Part shown: positions 23,093 through 35,084 of the stretch, one piece after another | Numbering within the stretch: the first letter of the stretch is position 1 | How the letters are laid out: each line of letters opens with the position of its first letter | NCBI GenBank assembly: GCA_033239005.1 | Contig: BSQZ01000028.1 | Coordinates: forward strand, 4,144,501-4,208,500 | Length of the DNA: 64,000 bases | Source: Lamellibrachia satsuma | Taxonomy: Eukaryota; Annelida; Polychaeta; Sabellida; Siboglinidae | Direction: 5' to 3' | The notes under the pieces: generated by a model | Told to the model about the DNA's origin: nothing | What the model saw: the letters and a program-made list of their open reading frames with translations, nothing else | Databases searched by the model: none | Made by a program: the position numbers and the translations under genes

Positions 23093-24897
23093 ATGTTTAC
23101 ACAATCTATGTTGTCAATATGTGAACTACTGTATATCCCAAGTCTTGCTGGGATGGATTACATTTTAATTTGATACTGAATTCATGCGCAAATGTGTAAA
23201 ACTCCTTTGCTGAAACCATGACACTGCACAATGGCTAGTACAGAGGATAGTATATTACCGGACCCTAAATTACCATACAGTATAGTGCAGTTTCTTTTCA
23301 ACCACTGACAGCTAGAGCAGTGCATGTGTGTCTAAAAGAAGCAGTATAGACAATAGCAGCGACCACTGGTCAACAGACAAACACTAACAAGTAACATACC
23401 TTAAAAACTGCAAAACTGGCTAAACAACGATTGTGTAGTGTCAGTGACAAGTTGTAGTTGTAACTTTGTCAAGACTCAAGTTTGTGATTTTTACTGCAGT
23501 TTTGAACTTAAATTGTAGAAGTTATGCGTTCATGACAGCAGATACTAAGGTAATTTAGGGAAGCTGTGTCGAATCTTATGTCAATGATGGTTCAATAATG
23601 CTAGGAAGCCAGCGGCCAGTGCAACTACTCAGCCACAAGAAGCTGACCTCGGGCTCGGGCGTTTGCTCTATTATTTTCCTTACTCCATCAATCATTATTG
23701 ATTTAAGTTTCGAAGTTTTCATCAAACGTATTCATTGAGACCCCTAAGCACACCCGCACACTATATCTTCTTGTTTTCCTAAACTAGGACTACAAAACTA
23801 TTTCCATAACGTTGCCTTGTACCTTTTTAATCAGACGCAAGCCACGTCAATTATTTAGGTTAGCTCGCCAATGTTTTCGACGGAAGTCAGTGTGTTCTAA
23901 AATAATATCAATGTAAAAAAACAATAAAAATATAAATGTTGGAATTCATTACGTTCTCACAAGTTGTCATTAAAGCGCACAATTAATACTCACTTAAACA
24001 AGTCCCAGGTATATTTTATTATGAGAACACATCCTAAAATCTTAATGAATAAATTACAGTTAGCGTCGAAGGACACAATTCATCTAAAGGAAAACTATTT
24101 CAGATTGCGACTAACTTATTTGTCTCTTGTTTGTGAACGCAGTTCTGTGATTTTAAGAACATGTCAAAATCAGGGGTACGCCTTTTCATATATATCATAT
24201 ATTGTTTACTTACAAACTTTAGTATGTTTTGTATGTTATGCGAGGGTTTAGCGTCCCATAAAACATTTAACGACCAAACAAGAACAAGTTCGTTTAGCAA
24301 GTCGGTGGGCGATAATACGTAGTATGTCAGTCACATAACGTCCTAACGCCTCCCAAAACCTACACAAGTCGCTATTTTGTACTGATAAATAAGTCTTGAA
24401 AGTTGAATACCAATTTCTATTTTCATGGATTGGTGAGAAGGTTTTTATTCGGAAACCCTCTTTGATAGTCACTGCTACCGTCAAAAGTTGTTAACTGAAA
24501 TGTTTGATAGCATGACTTTATTGTTTGTGTGAGCAAATGTTATGCTTTTAATCTATCTGGTGTTTCATCAGCAAAACTTGCTAACGTAAATGTTTGATAG
24601 CATCACTTCATTGTTGTGTGAGCACATTAATATGTCATCAAGCCCTTTATTCAATTAATCGCCTTAAGTCAGTTGAGCATATTACAAGTTGCAAAGACAT
24701 GTCATTAACGTTTTCGGCTCTATTGTCCCACGTTAGTAGCTGATATCTAAGAATAGTAGTTTCGGCCCACGGTGTGATTCAGGAAAAAAATCCTTAATAT
24801 GATTGCACACAGAAACATATTCACATGCTAATATAACAATTATCTCATAAAATAACAGATTGCGTACTTCATTTTGGGTCATTATTTTATTATGTGT

Positions 24898-24898
24898 G

Positions 24899-24941
<43 letters not shown>

Positions 24942-24962
24942 TATATATATATATATAATATG

Positions 24963-25051
<89 letters not shown>

Positions 25052-25135
25052 CGATAAATAAATAAATGTAATATATATATATATATGCACACATATATAT
25101 ACATATATATATCTAGATATATATATATATCTAGA
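24898..25135. repeat. (TA)n tract with interruptions
   Basis: About 240 bp of nearly pure alternating T and A, with short breaks such as TACATATA and CTAGATAT. Apparent ORFs rich in Y and I here are artefacts. Confidence 0.95.
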
Positions 25136-25287
25136 TATATATGTGCATTACGCGTATATAAATAAATAAACAACACTCAATAAACAACAATTGACTCGAA
25201 AACAATAATACTGTAGCGTACAACAAGTCAACAGCATTTCACTAAGGCATGCGAACAGTTGAAACTAGCAAAGAATTCGTTAGTCGT

Positions 25288-25535
25288 TTCGGCCCACTGC
25301 GCCCGCTGGCACCGGTTGCATACATGGATGGTTCGGCCCATGCGAGCGAAAACACTTCACGGTTCACCGGTCACGCCGTTGGATGGTTCAGCCCATGGGT
25401 CGAAACATCCGTCAATAGCGACAGTGAAATGGGCTGAACCATCCGTCTGTGTGGGCCGAATCGACTAGGCCGAACTATCCGTCGGTGTGGGCCGAACCCA
25501 CGGGGCAGAACCATCTGGGACCCGATGCCACACCC
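25288..25535. promoter_or_regulatory. Palindromic cluster of TTCGGCCCA / TGGGCCGAA motifs
   Basis: Left half has the motif as GGTTCGGCCCA or GGTTCAGCCCAT (25287, 25330, 25384); right half has it inverted as ATGGGCTGAACCATCC, GGGCCGAA, AGGCCGAACTATCCGTC and GGGCCGAACCC (25429-25500). Arms 25381-25396 and 25429-25444 are an exact 16-bp inverted repeat. GC-rich against an AT-rich background. It could be a transposon end cluster or a bidirectional regulatory island; role unknown. Confidence 0.5.
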
Positions 25536-28269
25536 GGCATAAAATTCAACCCATTCTTAAATTCAAGTTATTCAACCCATTGAAATCTCGCTTGATCTCG
25601 CATTAGAGACGTCACAGCGTATGTTTATGACAACAATGATAGAGAGTTGCTGAGCAAAATATATTTTGATATATAATATAACACGGAACACTTTTATGAT
25701 ATTCATACCCGGATAAAAAACAACTTTGCATGCTTACCATATATTATTGAGCGTCTGTATGTTTTATAAAGCATGTGGAAGAGTTGTGACAAGCCTGACT
25801 TGTCGTAAAAGTTGAAATAATTGGAAAGTTATGACATAATCAACAAACGGCCAAGTGACGTTTATGCATTTATTTCATTTATTATCAGGATGGCTTGCTA
25901 TAGATATAGGTTGAATTTAACCGATTTCCTCGTTTCGCACGACATGGTTCGGACGTTCAATATTCATGTCAAAACCTTGCTACTCAAAACAACTTTTTCA
26001 CTCAAAACAACTTTTCTAAAAATTTCTTTGCATTGAATTTATGAAGTAACTGTTAGTGAATAATTTAGTATACCGATCTCTTGCACAAAATGCTTCTTAA
26101 GATTTTTTTTAAAATGGCATATTCTATTAAGTAGGTTGAATTTGACGCCGACCAGTATAAAGAGAAATTAAATTTTTTTCCGTAGAGCCTTCTGTCATAC
26201 ACCATTGAATTAAATACTGATTTAATACAATGATACAGGCTTTTGGACAGGTTATACTGTCCTACGAGTATGCAAACAGCATCAACATTGGCATTTTTAT
26301 AGATAGTTAGAAACTGTTTTTTTCATAGCTCATAAACTGCTGAACATAGTGCCATAAAACTTGACAGATTGTATACTCATTGTATACAGATGGCAACAGT
26401 TAAGTTATGTTTAACTTCATAATCAACTAATAAATGTTAATGAATTAACTTGTTAATTTTAATTGATGTATAAATGAACAAGGTTATATAGTGAATCATA
26501 TATATTTTATTTATAAGTAACAAAATTAATAGTACGTAATATATTAATTATATTAGTTAAATAGGAAGTTTATAATATTTTACATCATTAATTTCTGTAT
26601 TTGTTAAAAAAATTAACCAATTATATTTACACTTAATATATGTTTTGTATACTATTTTTTATAGAAGGAGTAATATAATGAAACATTGTCAATGGAATCT
26701 TTCCTTTTTTGTGGGATTGGAACCCGCGGATAGTGGTGGTGCCACGGCCATGGGCGATGCCATATGCTCTGCCCGCATCAGCAAATTCGCCTGGCACTTT
26801 TACGGCAGAGGTGTCATTAAAATAAATGTATGTGTAATGATTAAATATGGTAGAAAAAATTTTTAACTACCACTTTCGTCCATGTTTAACTTTTTCGAAT
26901 AAATGAAATTCGAAAATTTTAAACTGCCCCTGATTTATAATTGCTTGAACCATAGGAACATCAGATTGAAGCCAAACTTCACCTGTTTCAAAATGCCTGA
27001 TTCGTTAAAAGTGTTTACACGTTATCATAATACTTTCATATAGTTTCAAATTTATCTTATAATTGAGCATGTCAGCGGAAATATTGTGCTGTTTTATTGA
27101 ATTTATTAGAATCAAGCGCTTTGTCCAATGGGTCATGTGACATTGTTGATCTCCCACCTTTGAGTCACAAAGTGGCCCCCTCTGTGATGTGGAAGGTGCT
27201 TGTGAGTGTTTTTTGTGGTCCTTTTCAAGAATCCTGGCCCACCTCAAGTGGGGGTATTGGTTGGATTTTCATAATCGATCATCGGTTTGGCCAAATTGAC
27301 CAATAATCGATTATATAATCAGTTTGTGGGCAGTAGTTAATATAGAGATCGTTTAAAGACCTGTCTATACATTCCCTTAGCAAAACAATCTATGTAATAT
27401 CTATAGAATATGCTATAGGATTTTTGCGGGCAATATTCTGTAGAATATTCTATGCAATTTGTGCAGACATAGCTATATAATTTTTAGCATCTATAGTTTT
27501 CTCTACAATATTCTGCTACACTCTGTAGAATTCTATAACATTTTATGTAGATCTACAGAAAATTTAAGTGGACATTAACTATTTCTATAAAATCTAGTTT
27601 TCTATACAACATTCTACTATACTCTATTGATTTCTATCACATTTTTGTATAATTGTATAGATTTATTTGTTAAGGGCTATAACTAGGGTGATTCACACTA
27701 TTATAATAGACAGTTAATAGACGAATTCGCAAATTTATTAAATGTCACTTGAAAAAATAACTCGGAAATAAATACCTGGAGATTTTAATTTAAACTTCTT
27801 CAAATTAAAGAAAACACAGTATCCAGTTAATTTTTACAATATTCAATATTCAACATAGAATTACTGGTAGTCAAGTAACAATCAGATTTGTTAACAAACT
27901 TTATACATAATATCATTAATTAATACATTTTGCAATCAGTACTTTGTAAGTATTTAGATTGAGAGGTTTTTGGCCAGAGGAGGCTTTTGTTCGGAGGGGC
28001 TTTGTCCTAGATTCTGCAAAATCGTGATGACAACTTGTTGAATATTCACCGCAGAAATGCCTGCAATGTCATTCTATCTGTCTGAACTATGATAACCTGA
28101 TTTAGGAATACTGTCATGCAGCTTGTTGAAACATTGACTCAGACACTTGAACTAATACGAACAGACTAAAACATTGCAAAGCGAACTTGAACGATGATCA
28201 AGCCAAACTCATCACAGCTGTGCTATTATCATTCATTAAATAAAATAATTTAATTGACGTCATTTTAGT

Positions 28270-28378
28270 CCCAGAGCTTTCTGCCAATACTACACAGGCT
28301 AATCCAATACTTCATAGGATAATCTAATACAACATAGGATAATCCAGTACTATGTAGGATAATCCAATACTTCATTGA
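28270..28378. repeat. About 23-bp degenerate tandem repeat, 4-5 units
   Basis: Unit TAGGATAATCCAATACTTCA with changes. Intergenic, upstream of ZMAT2 exon 2. Confidence 0.8.
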
Positions 28379-28659
28379 TAGCTCCTGACTCAATGCCATT
28401 ATAGCTACTAGCTTCGATTATCCAAGCTCCATGATGTGGTGCCAGCATTTGTCGCAAACACAATTCCTGGCAAGTCTTGATGAAACGGGAATGAAATTCA
28501 AAGTGAATGTTTTTATACAATAAAAAATAATCTATCACAAGATTGTGATCAGTTAATTGATCAGAAACATGAACCAACCAATCATCAACAAAATTGATTA
28601 ATCGGAACAACACTAGTTATTAACATGCAATATGTATAGTAACCATGCACAGCGCATAT

Positions 28660-28745
28660 TTATCTACTGAATGCGTAAATTATTAAATATGTGCATCAAA
28701 AAACTTTTAGTCACCTTTTTTATGCTCGAATTCGCATATTTAACT
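28660..28745. mobile_element. MITE-like element, copy 2 of the ATTATTAAA family
   Basis: Shares GTAAATTATTAAATATGTGC, CACCTTTTT and a GAATTTGCATATTTAA-like block with 11920-12055 (part in inverted order). It ends about 115 bp before ZMAT2 exon 2. Confidence 0.55.
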
Positions 28746-28860
28746 GCTGTTGAGTGCCACCATGCCCCTTTTATTCGCAAGATGGCACTCAATGCTGTTC
28801 TTTCTGCTTCGCCAATAGACAATTTATTTTATAACTGTTTGTTGGTGATCTAGAATGTAG

Positions 28861-31800
28861 TGGAAGATCACCGAAGGAAGTGGGATCATGATGAATATGA
28901 ACGCCAGGCCCTGGAACGTATGGTCAAGGAGGAATTGGGCAGTCTTGAGTCTGGCAAGAAAGAGGCACCAGTCAAGCGTGACCTTCTCCGACCAAGGGAC
29001 TACAGGGTGAGTATCATTGTTGAGGTTCTTCTATCCTCTTGGGCCAAAGGGACTACAGGGTGAGTATCATTGTTGAGGTTCTTCTACCCTCTTGGGCCAA
29101 AGGGACTACAGGGTGAGTATCATTGTTGAGGTTCTTCTATCCTCTTGGGCCAAAGGACTACAGGGTAAGTATCATTGTTGAGGTTCTTCTACCCTCTTGG
29201 GCCAAAGGGACTACAGGGTGAGTATCATTGTTGAGGTTCTTCTACCCTCTTGGGCCAAAGGACTACAGGGTGAGTATCATTGTTGAGGTTCTTCTACCCT
29301 CTTGGGCCAAAGGACTACAGGGTGAGTATCATTGTTGAGGTTCTTCTACCCTCTTGGGCGTTGCGTGTGGTGGAAACGATCGCATGCCACCTTCCTCTGT
29401 CCTGGACTGTAGCAGTCATTTTGCCTGTCGTTTTGGGGGTTACCAAATTTCCCTCTCTGAAAAAGGTTCTTATCAAAGTTTCTTTAGGCCTGTTAGTCAT
29501 GTTATATACAGTAGCATGAACTATATCTGTTCTAACATCTTGATCATCTAAAATGTGTAATTTCACCATTATCTCTTTATTCAACTCAGATACAGCTGTA
29601 TCATGTTTTCATTGTATGCTGAAAGGGAAGGTCAGTATTCATAAACAGACAATGTCAAATTATATTTTAAAATGGTGGTTCATCAAAGCACATTTGTGCG
29701 GTCAAGATGTTATCTTTAGATACAGTTTATACTATATCTAAAGATAACATCTTGACCGCACAGTTTATACTATATAATAATAACAATATTTTTGTGATTA
29801 TATTATTGATCAATATACATCTTTAGAAACTGGTAATAATAAAATATTAAATTGACCTTAAAAAAACTAAAAAAAATTGTGTAATAGTTATGAAATTGAG
29901 AACCTTGTTTCTAAGCTGACTATTATATAACTTAATACATGTATTGTTAGTCTTTATTCTTTTAACTTGATGTTGGTAAATAGCATATGGTAAATCTAGA
30001 CAGTTTGCGTCTGCCTCAGGAGCTTTCCTCATGCAGCAGAGCTCTCCATATGCAGCAGAGCTCTCCATATGCAGCAGAACTCTCCATATGCAGCAGAACT
30101 CTCCATATGCAGCAGAACTCTCCATATGCAGCAGAGCTCTCTATATGCAGCAGAGCTCTCCATATGCAGCAGAGCTCTCTATATGCAGCAGAACTCTCCA
30201 TATGCAGCAGAGCTCTCCATATGCAGCAGAACTCTCCATATGCAGCAGAGCTCTCTATATGCAGCAGAACTCTCGATATGCAGCAGAGCTCTCGATATGC
30301 AGCAGAACTCTCCATATGCAGCAGAGCTCTCCATATGCAGCAGAACTCTCCATATGCAGCAGAGCTCTCCATATGCAGCAGAACTCTCCATATGCAGCAG
30401 AGCTCTCCATATGCAGCAGAGCTCTCCATATGCAGCAGAACTCTCCATATGCAGCAGAACTCTCCATATGCAGCAGAACTCTCCATATGCAGCAGAGCTC
30501 TCCATATGCAGCAGAACTCTCCATATGCAGCAGAACTCTCCATATGCCGCAGACCTCTCCATATGCAGCAGAGCTCTCCATATGCAGCAGAACTCTCCAT
30601 ATGCAGCAGAGCTCTCTATATGCAGCAGAGCTCTCCATATGCAGCAGAACTCTCCATATGCAGCAGAGCTCTCTATATGCAGCATGGCCAACAATAAATC
30701 ACTTTATTTTGGAATGGCTTCTACAGTAAATGTCAAATTATGATAGATGTCTTAAACACAAAACTTATTGTTTAATGTTTATTCTTTCAGGTTGATCTTG
30801 AATCAAAGCTTGGTAAATCTCAGGTTATCACAAAAACGACACCATCATCTCATCAAGGAGGGTATGTCCGTCAAAGCATACAGGCACTAGTTTTAAGACC
30901 ATTCTGTAATTGTGTCAACAGACAGCTCACTAGTTAAATACACATTTTGCAGTAATGATTTATACATTCAGTGCAGATATGGTTTATAATAGTCATGTTT
31001 TAGAAATGGTTGCATTGAAAAGATCTGCATTTTTAAATCATCTGTGTGTGCAGGGAACAAAATAACACAAACTTCTGGGATTACTGGGTTTATCACACAA
31101 ATCCCCTATACTTCCCAACAAGCCAGAGGTTCAGAAGGTAATATTATTAATAATATTGTGAGCTTCAGAAAGCTGTGTTAATAATAATGTTATAATTAAC
31201 ATTAGCATTTCATAACAAAGATGTAGTGTCCAAACTTGCTTCAATGCAGTTATTACTGAACAGTTACATGATGCTCCTAAAATACAAATTTACAAGTGTT
31301 GCTGCTGTTTTATTGTCAGTTTACCTTGAACTAAACATTTGCTGTGATTACAGGTATTTCTGCAATGTATGTGACTGCGTAGTGAAAGACTCCATCAACT
31401 TTCTTGACCACATCAATGGCAAAAAACGTAAGTCGTGCTTGTTAATGTCACATTTTACGTATCTGACATTTGGCTTCACTAACTACAATCTAACGTTCGG
31501 TTCTACCGTATGTTATGTTATTTTCTTAGTGTGTAATAAAAAAAATTATATAGCAGACATTTTAGATGTTTTTTGCTGCGCCAACGACTACTAATCACTA
31601 TACACACCAAGTACATTGCTCTGGAAAAATTATTTGAGGTCATTGTTTGTTGTTGTTCAGATCAACGCAACCTTGGGATGTCGATGAAGGTTGAGCGGTC
31701 GTCTCTGGAACAGGTGAAGAAGAGGTTTGAGATGAACAAAAAGAAGATGGAGGATAAATCAAAGAACTACGACTTTGAGGAGCGAGTACAGGAACTCCAA

Positions 31801-32857
31801 GAAGAGGTAGAAAACTGTGAATGAGGAATTTTTTATGAATGTGTATTTTATTTATTTATTTAAAAAAAATGATTTACTCTAATTATTTATTTACTATGAT
31901 TGTTTATTTAATTTTATAATATTTATTATATTTATTAATCTTTTATTAAAGGTCACTCCTCAATTCAGTTTTTTGCTGGTCTCGTTTCAAATTAATTTTT
32001 GCGAAAAATCAAACCTACCTAAGCCTACCACAGCAACATGCTAGGTCGCTTGGGCAACTTGGCGACATTTTTTAACTTAGTCATGTGATCAGTGAAAGGA
32101 CGGAAGTTATGCCCATGATCAGAATTGACCGACACAGTGTTTACCATTTTGGATATCCACTATTTTGAGCCTTACAAGATCTAACGACTAAAGTCAATGC
32201 TTTTGATCATTTCAACAAAAATATATATAGTTTATATTATATCAACTGCGGATGTTTCTTAAGCTATTCACAGACTGCATATTTATTTGGATGTCAACGA
32301 ACCAGATTTGTGATAGGCTAAATCAGTTGAGGATGAAGTTTTAACTATATTATATTTATGATAATGATAGCAGGTATGTTTTGTATGCACCTATGAACGG
32401 GCTGGTCCCAGATATATGGTAGTTTATAAATTTTAATAATAATAAAGTAGACATATTTAATAAAGTTTAACGACCTGTGTGAACGATGCAAATAATACAT
32501 TTTATCGATAAGGAGTTGATATTTATGAGGGGTGGTGGGAGGTTGGCCTCAAAAATAGGTGGGAGGTGAGATGTTGGTCTCCAAAACAGGTGGGAGATTG
32601 AGACCCCTGCCACGCCCCTATCATTTATAAAATAATTTCTAAGTTGATGATTGTGTACTAGTAGCTAGTCACCAGGCAATGAACCAGTGTTCCAGTCATG
32701 ACAATTGTTGCCATTGCAGGAGGAGAAACAAAGAAATTATCGACGAGAAAAGAAAAAAGACCGGAAACGCAAAGCCACAGAACCCGACCTCGAGATTGAC
32801 CCAGATGTGGCGGCCATGATGGGATTTGGTGGCTTCGGAGGCAAAAAGAAAAATTGA
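28861..32857 (+). CDS. ZMAT2: ZMAT2 / SNU23 zinc-finger splicing factor, exons 2-6
   Basis: Exons 28861-29006, 30791-30861, 31354-31427, 31661-31806 and 32720-32857 are all GT-AG, join in phase, and give 191 residues plus stop TGA. Sequence order matches human ZMAT2 (199 residues): [41 protein letters not shown], then the matrin-type zinc finger [20 protein letters not shown] with [13 protein letters not shown] (C-x2-C...H-x5-H), a basic coiled-coil region ([20 protein letters not shown]) and the C-terminal [17 protein letters not shown]2 is the metazoan Snu23, a nuclear component of the spliceosomal B complex/tri-snRNP that helps activate the 5' splice site. The short first exon (about 10 codons in human) is missing here. 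The intron after exon 2 begins with seven tandem copies of the exon 2 splice donor, and it also holds a perfect hairpin and a 19-bp array. Confidence 0.95.
28995..29360. repeat. 52/53-bp minisatellite repeating the ZMAT2 exon 2 splice donor
   Basis: Unit includes the last 12 bases of exon 2 (gggactacagg) and about 41 intron bases. Donor copies (GTGAGTATC, once GTAAGTATC) start at 29007, 29060, 29113, 29165, 29218, 29270 and 29322. The coding exon uses the first, judged by homology (RDYR then VDLESK). Confidence 0.95.
29697..29760. repeat. Perfect 26-bp inverted repeat, 12-bp loop
   Basis: Arms 29697-29722 and 29735-29760 are exact inverted copies; the loop CAGTTTATACTA is followed after the second arm by another CAGTTTATACTA. 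ZMAT2 intron. Confidence 0.95.
30026..30690. repeat. 19-bp minisatellite, about 35 units
   Basis: Unit CTCTCCATATGCAGCAGAG or ...AA. Since 19 is not a multiple of 3, a peptide repeat in all frames arises over 57 bp; the ORFs on both strands are artefacts in a ZMAT2 intron. Confidence 0.95.
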
Positions 32858-32933
32858 GGCAGCTGGCAACCACCAATATTTTTGTATATTGTAACATGTT
32901 CTTCGAGCTTTGTATGTGTGTGTGTATGCGAGA

Positions 32934-32939
32934 ATTAAA
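32934..32939 (+). terminator. Candidate ZMAT2 polyadenylation signal (ATTAAA)
   Basis: ATTAAA 77 bases after the ZMAT2 stop codon; a canonical AATAAA occurs further on near 33190. Confidence 0.4.
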
Positions 32940-33374
32940 CAGAATGTAATCTTTTTGATTTGTTGATATTTTTATGGAACGAGTTTGTAAATTTGTATCG
33001 ATTTTGCAAGAAAATATGTGGCTCATGGAGCATCCAGCTTTGTGCTGCCAAGATTTGAGCCCTTTTTAAGATCAATATTTTGACAATTTAAGACCTTTCC
33101 ATGACAAATTCAATACAAAATAACAAAGAAATTTTTTTCAAACACCCTAAAGGAGCCATTTTATTCATAACGTGATTTGACAAAACATAAAATAAAATTT
33201 TATTAAAGAAGCATATTGCAGTGAATACTACTGTTGTATCATACCATGGAGTCTAGGCCAAGTTTGGTCAAATCGAATTTAAAACGCTTCTGTAAAAAAT
33301 TTCCATTTTTAAGATGCACTAAATAATAAACAATTAAAACTTGCCTGACACTGTGGGAAACATGCAAGCGTGGG

Positions 33375-34190
33375 CAAAAGCACATTGTGAGTGCCAACAT
33401 GCAGAGTGTTGTGAGTTCCAACATGCAGAGTGTTGTTAGTACCAACATGCAGTGTTGTTAGTGCCAACATGCAGAGTGTTGTGTATGCCAACATGCAGAG
33501 TGTTGTGAGTGCCAACATGCAGAGTGTTGTTAGTGCCAACATGCAGAATGTTGTTTGTGCCAACATGCAGAGTGTTGTTAGTGCCAACATGCAGAGTGTT
33601 GTTAGTACCAACATGCAGAGTGTTGTTAGTGCCAACATGCAGAGTGTTGTTAGTGCCAACATGAAAAGTGTTGTTAGTGCCAACATGCAGAGTGTTGTTA
33701 GTACCAACATGCAGAGTGTTGTGAGTTCCAACATGCAGAGTGTTGCGAGTTCCAACATGCAGAGTGTTGTTAGTACCAACATGCAGAGTGTTGTTAGTAC
33801 CAACATGCAGTGTTGTTAGTGCCAACATGCAGAGTGTTGTTAGTGCCAACATGCAGTGTTGTGAGTTCCAACATGCAGAGTGTTGTTAGTGCCAACATGC
33901 AGTGTTGTGTGTGCCAACATGCAGTGTGTTGTTAATGCCAACATGCAGTGTTGTGAGTACCAACATGCAGTGTTGTGAGTGCCAACATGCAGAGTGTTGT
34001 GTGTGCCAACATGCAGAGTGTTGTTAGTACCAACATGCAGTGTTGTTAGTGCCAACATGCAGAGTGTTGTGTGTGCCAACATGCAGAGTTTTGTTAGTGC
34101 CAACATGCAGAGTGTTGTGAGTGCCAACATGCAGAGTGTTGTGAGTGCCAACATGCAGAGTGTTGTGAGTGTCAACAAGCAGGCATCAGT
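33375..34190. repeat. 24-bp minisatellite between ZMAT2 and CCDC158, about 34 units
   Basis: Unit AGTGTTGTTAGTGCCAACAT + GCAG with GAG/TAG/GTG variants and some 22-bp units. Intergenic; ORFs are artefacts. 34230-35084 beyond it shows no gene and probably includes the CCDC158 3' UTR. Confidence 0.95.
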
Positions 34191-35084
34191 CATGTGTTCA
34201 CAGCAAGCAACATCCAAACAACTTGTTTGATTGTGTTTAATAACGCATTTATATCATGACATCTTGTCCAAGTGGGAACATCACATCACAACTTCAAAAT
34301 AAAATGTTATAGAATGTATTGTATGAGTGAAATATACAATACAATAATATTAAGTATAAATAAAACATGGTTACATAATATACTGCATGAGTGAATGTAT
34401 ACGATACAATGATATTAAGTATGCAAAATGCTCTAAGAACACAGCATTCCAATAAGCATAAATATGTGCATCATAAATATAAAATATATTAAATTTAATA
34501 CAGGATTGAAGATATGGATAACAAATTGGTGCTGCGCTTTCCTTAAGTTTTGCTTAGCCATCTAAAATCACACAGTGGCAAATGTTATAACGACGGCACT
34601 TTAATTTACACTACACGTTGTAATCAGACATTTCTGCACAATGATATAATTCACTTCACAACATTTGATTCCAGCAACAGTAACGGCTTGTTATGGAATA
34701 TGTTCATGAAATGCTGGAAATAACACTAACAAATAAGACCCAGCTTCTTTAAACTGCTGGTAGTGTCATTTCTATCGTTACGTTTTAACGCAAATCACAG
34801 AATGCTCAGACAAGGAATGGTGATCATCAACGTTATTATACAATGAAAGTAACCAAGAGCTCTACTAACTACAGTAAAATCATAGAATAAGTATTATTTC
34901 AACAAATCATAAAATCCTTTTTACAAATTTTCATTAAAACCCCTGAGCATATATGTTATTTTCACGTCAACAAAACCACAAGATCAGTGTAAGAAATATA
35001 TATTTGTTCTTCGTCCGGTTCTGTCCATAGCACCTTTACAATGTGGATGTGCTGCAGGCTATGCAACTGTCTCTTATCGTAGCC

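Larger units (their letters stand above)
22293..23500 (-). promoter_or_regulatory. FAM114A: FAM114A 5' untranslated exons and promoter area (inferred)
   Basis: Twelve bases upstream of the FAM114A ATG there is a strong acceptor (tcttcctgtag, exon edge 22304), so the 5' UTR is split. A good donor (AAG|gatatgtt-type: AAG|GTATGTTAC) lies at 23399/23400, giving a likely non-coding first exon upstream of 23400. No TATA box is evident. The limits are inference from splice signals only. Confidence 0.5.
23500..28860. other. AT-rich intergenic region; ZMAT2 exon 1 expected but not found
   Basis: Between the FAM114A 5' end and ZMAT2 exon 2. It holds the (TA)n tract, the GGCCGAAC-motif cluster and several MITE-like pieces listed separately. 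A 26700-26810 minus-strand stretch contains GCGGGTTCCAATCCC, which resembles a pol III B box, but no convincing A box, so I do not call a tRNA or SINE. 27360-27680 is a degenerate TCTATAGAAT/ATTCTATAGA-rich stretch. ZMAT2 needs a first coding exon ending in phase 1; I see no convincing candidate. Confidence 0.5.

Noticed and set aside
23228..23300. Possible ZMAT2 first exon (ATGGCTAGTACAGAGG)
   Set aside because: A donor here (ATGGCTA|GTACAG) would give the right phase, but it is weak and lies inside the FAM114A 5' UTR intron; not enough support.
23530..23560. Another possible ZMAT2 first exon (ATGACAGCAGATACTAAG|gtaatt)
   Set aside because: It ends in phase 0, whereas exon 2 needs one base from the preceding exon.
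24733..25176. Tyr/Ile-rich ORFs
   Set aside because: (TA)n tract.
26700..26810. tRNA or SINE on the minus strand (B-box-like GGGTTCCAATCC)
   Set aside because: No convincing A box or acceptor stem.
29987..30743. Several overlapping ORFs of about 230 codons
   Set aside because: 19-bp minisatellite in a ZMAT2 intron; all frames give the same [16 protein letters not shown] repeat.
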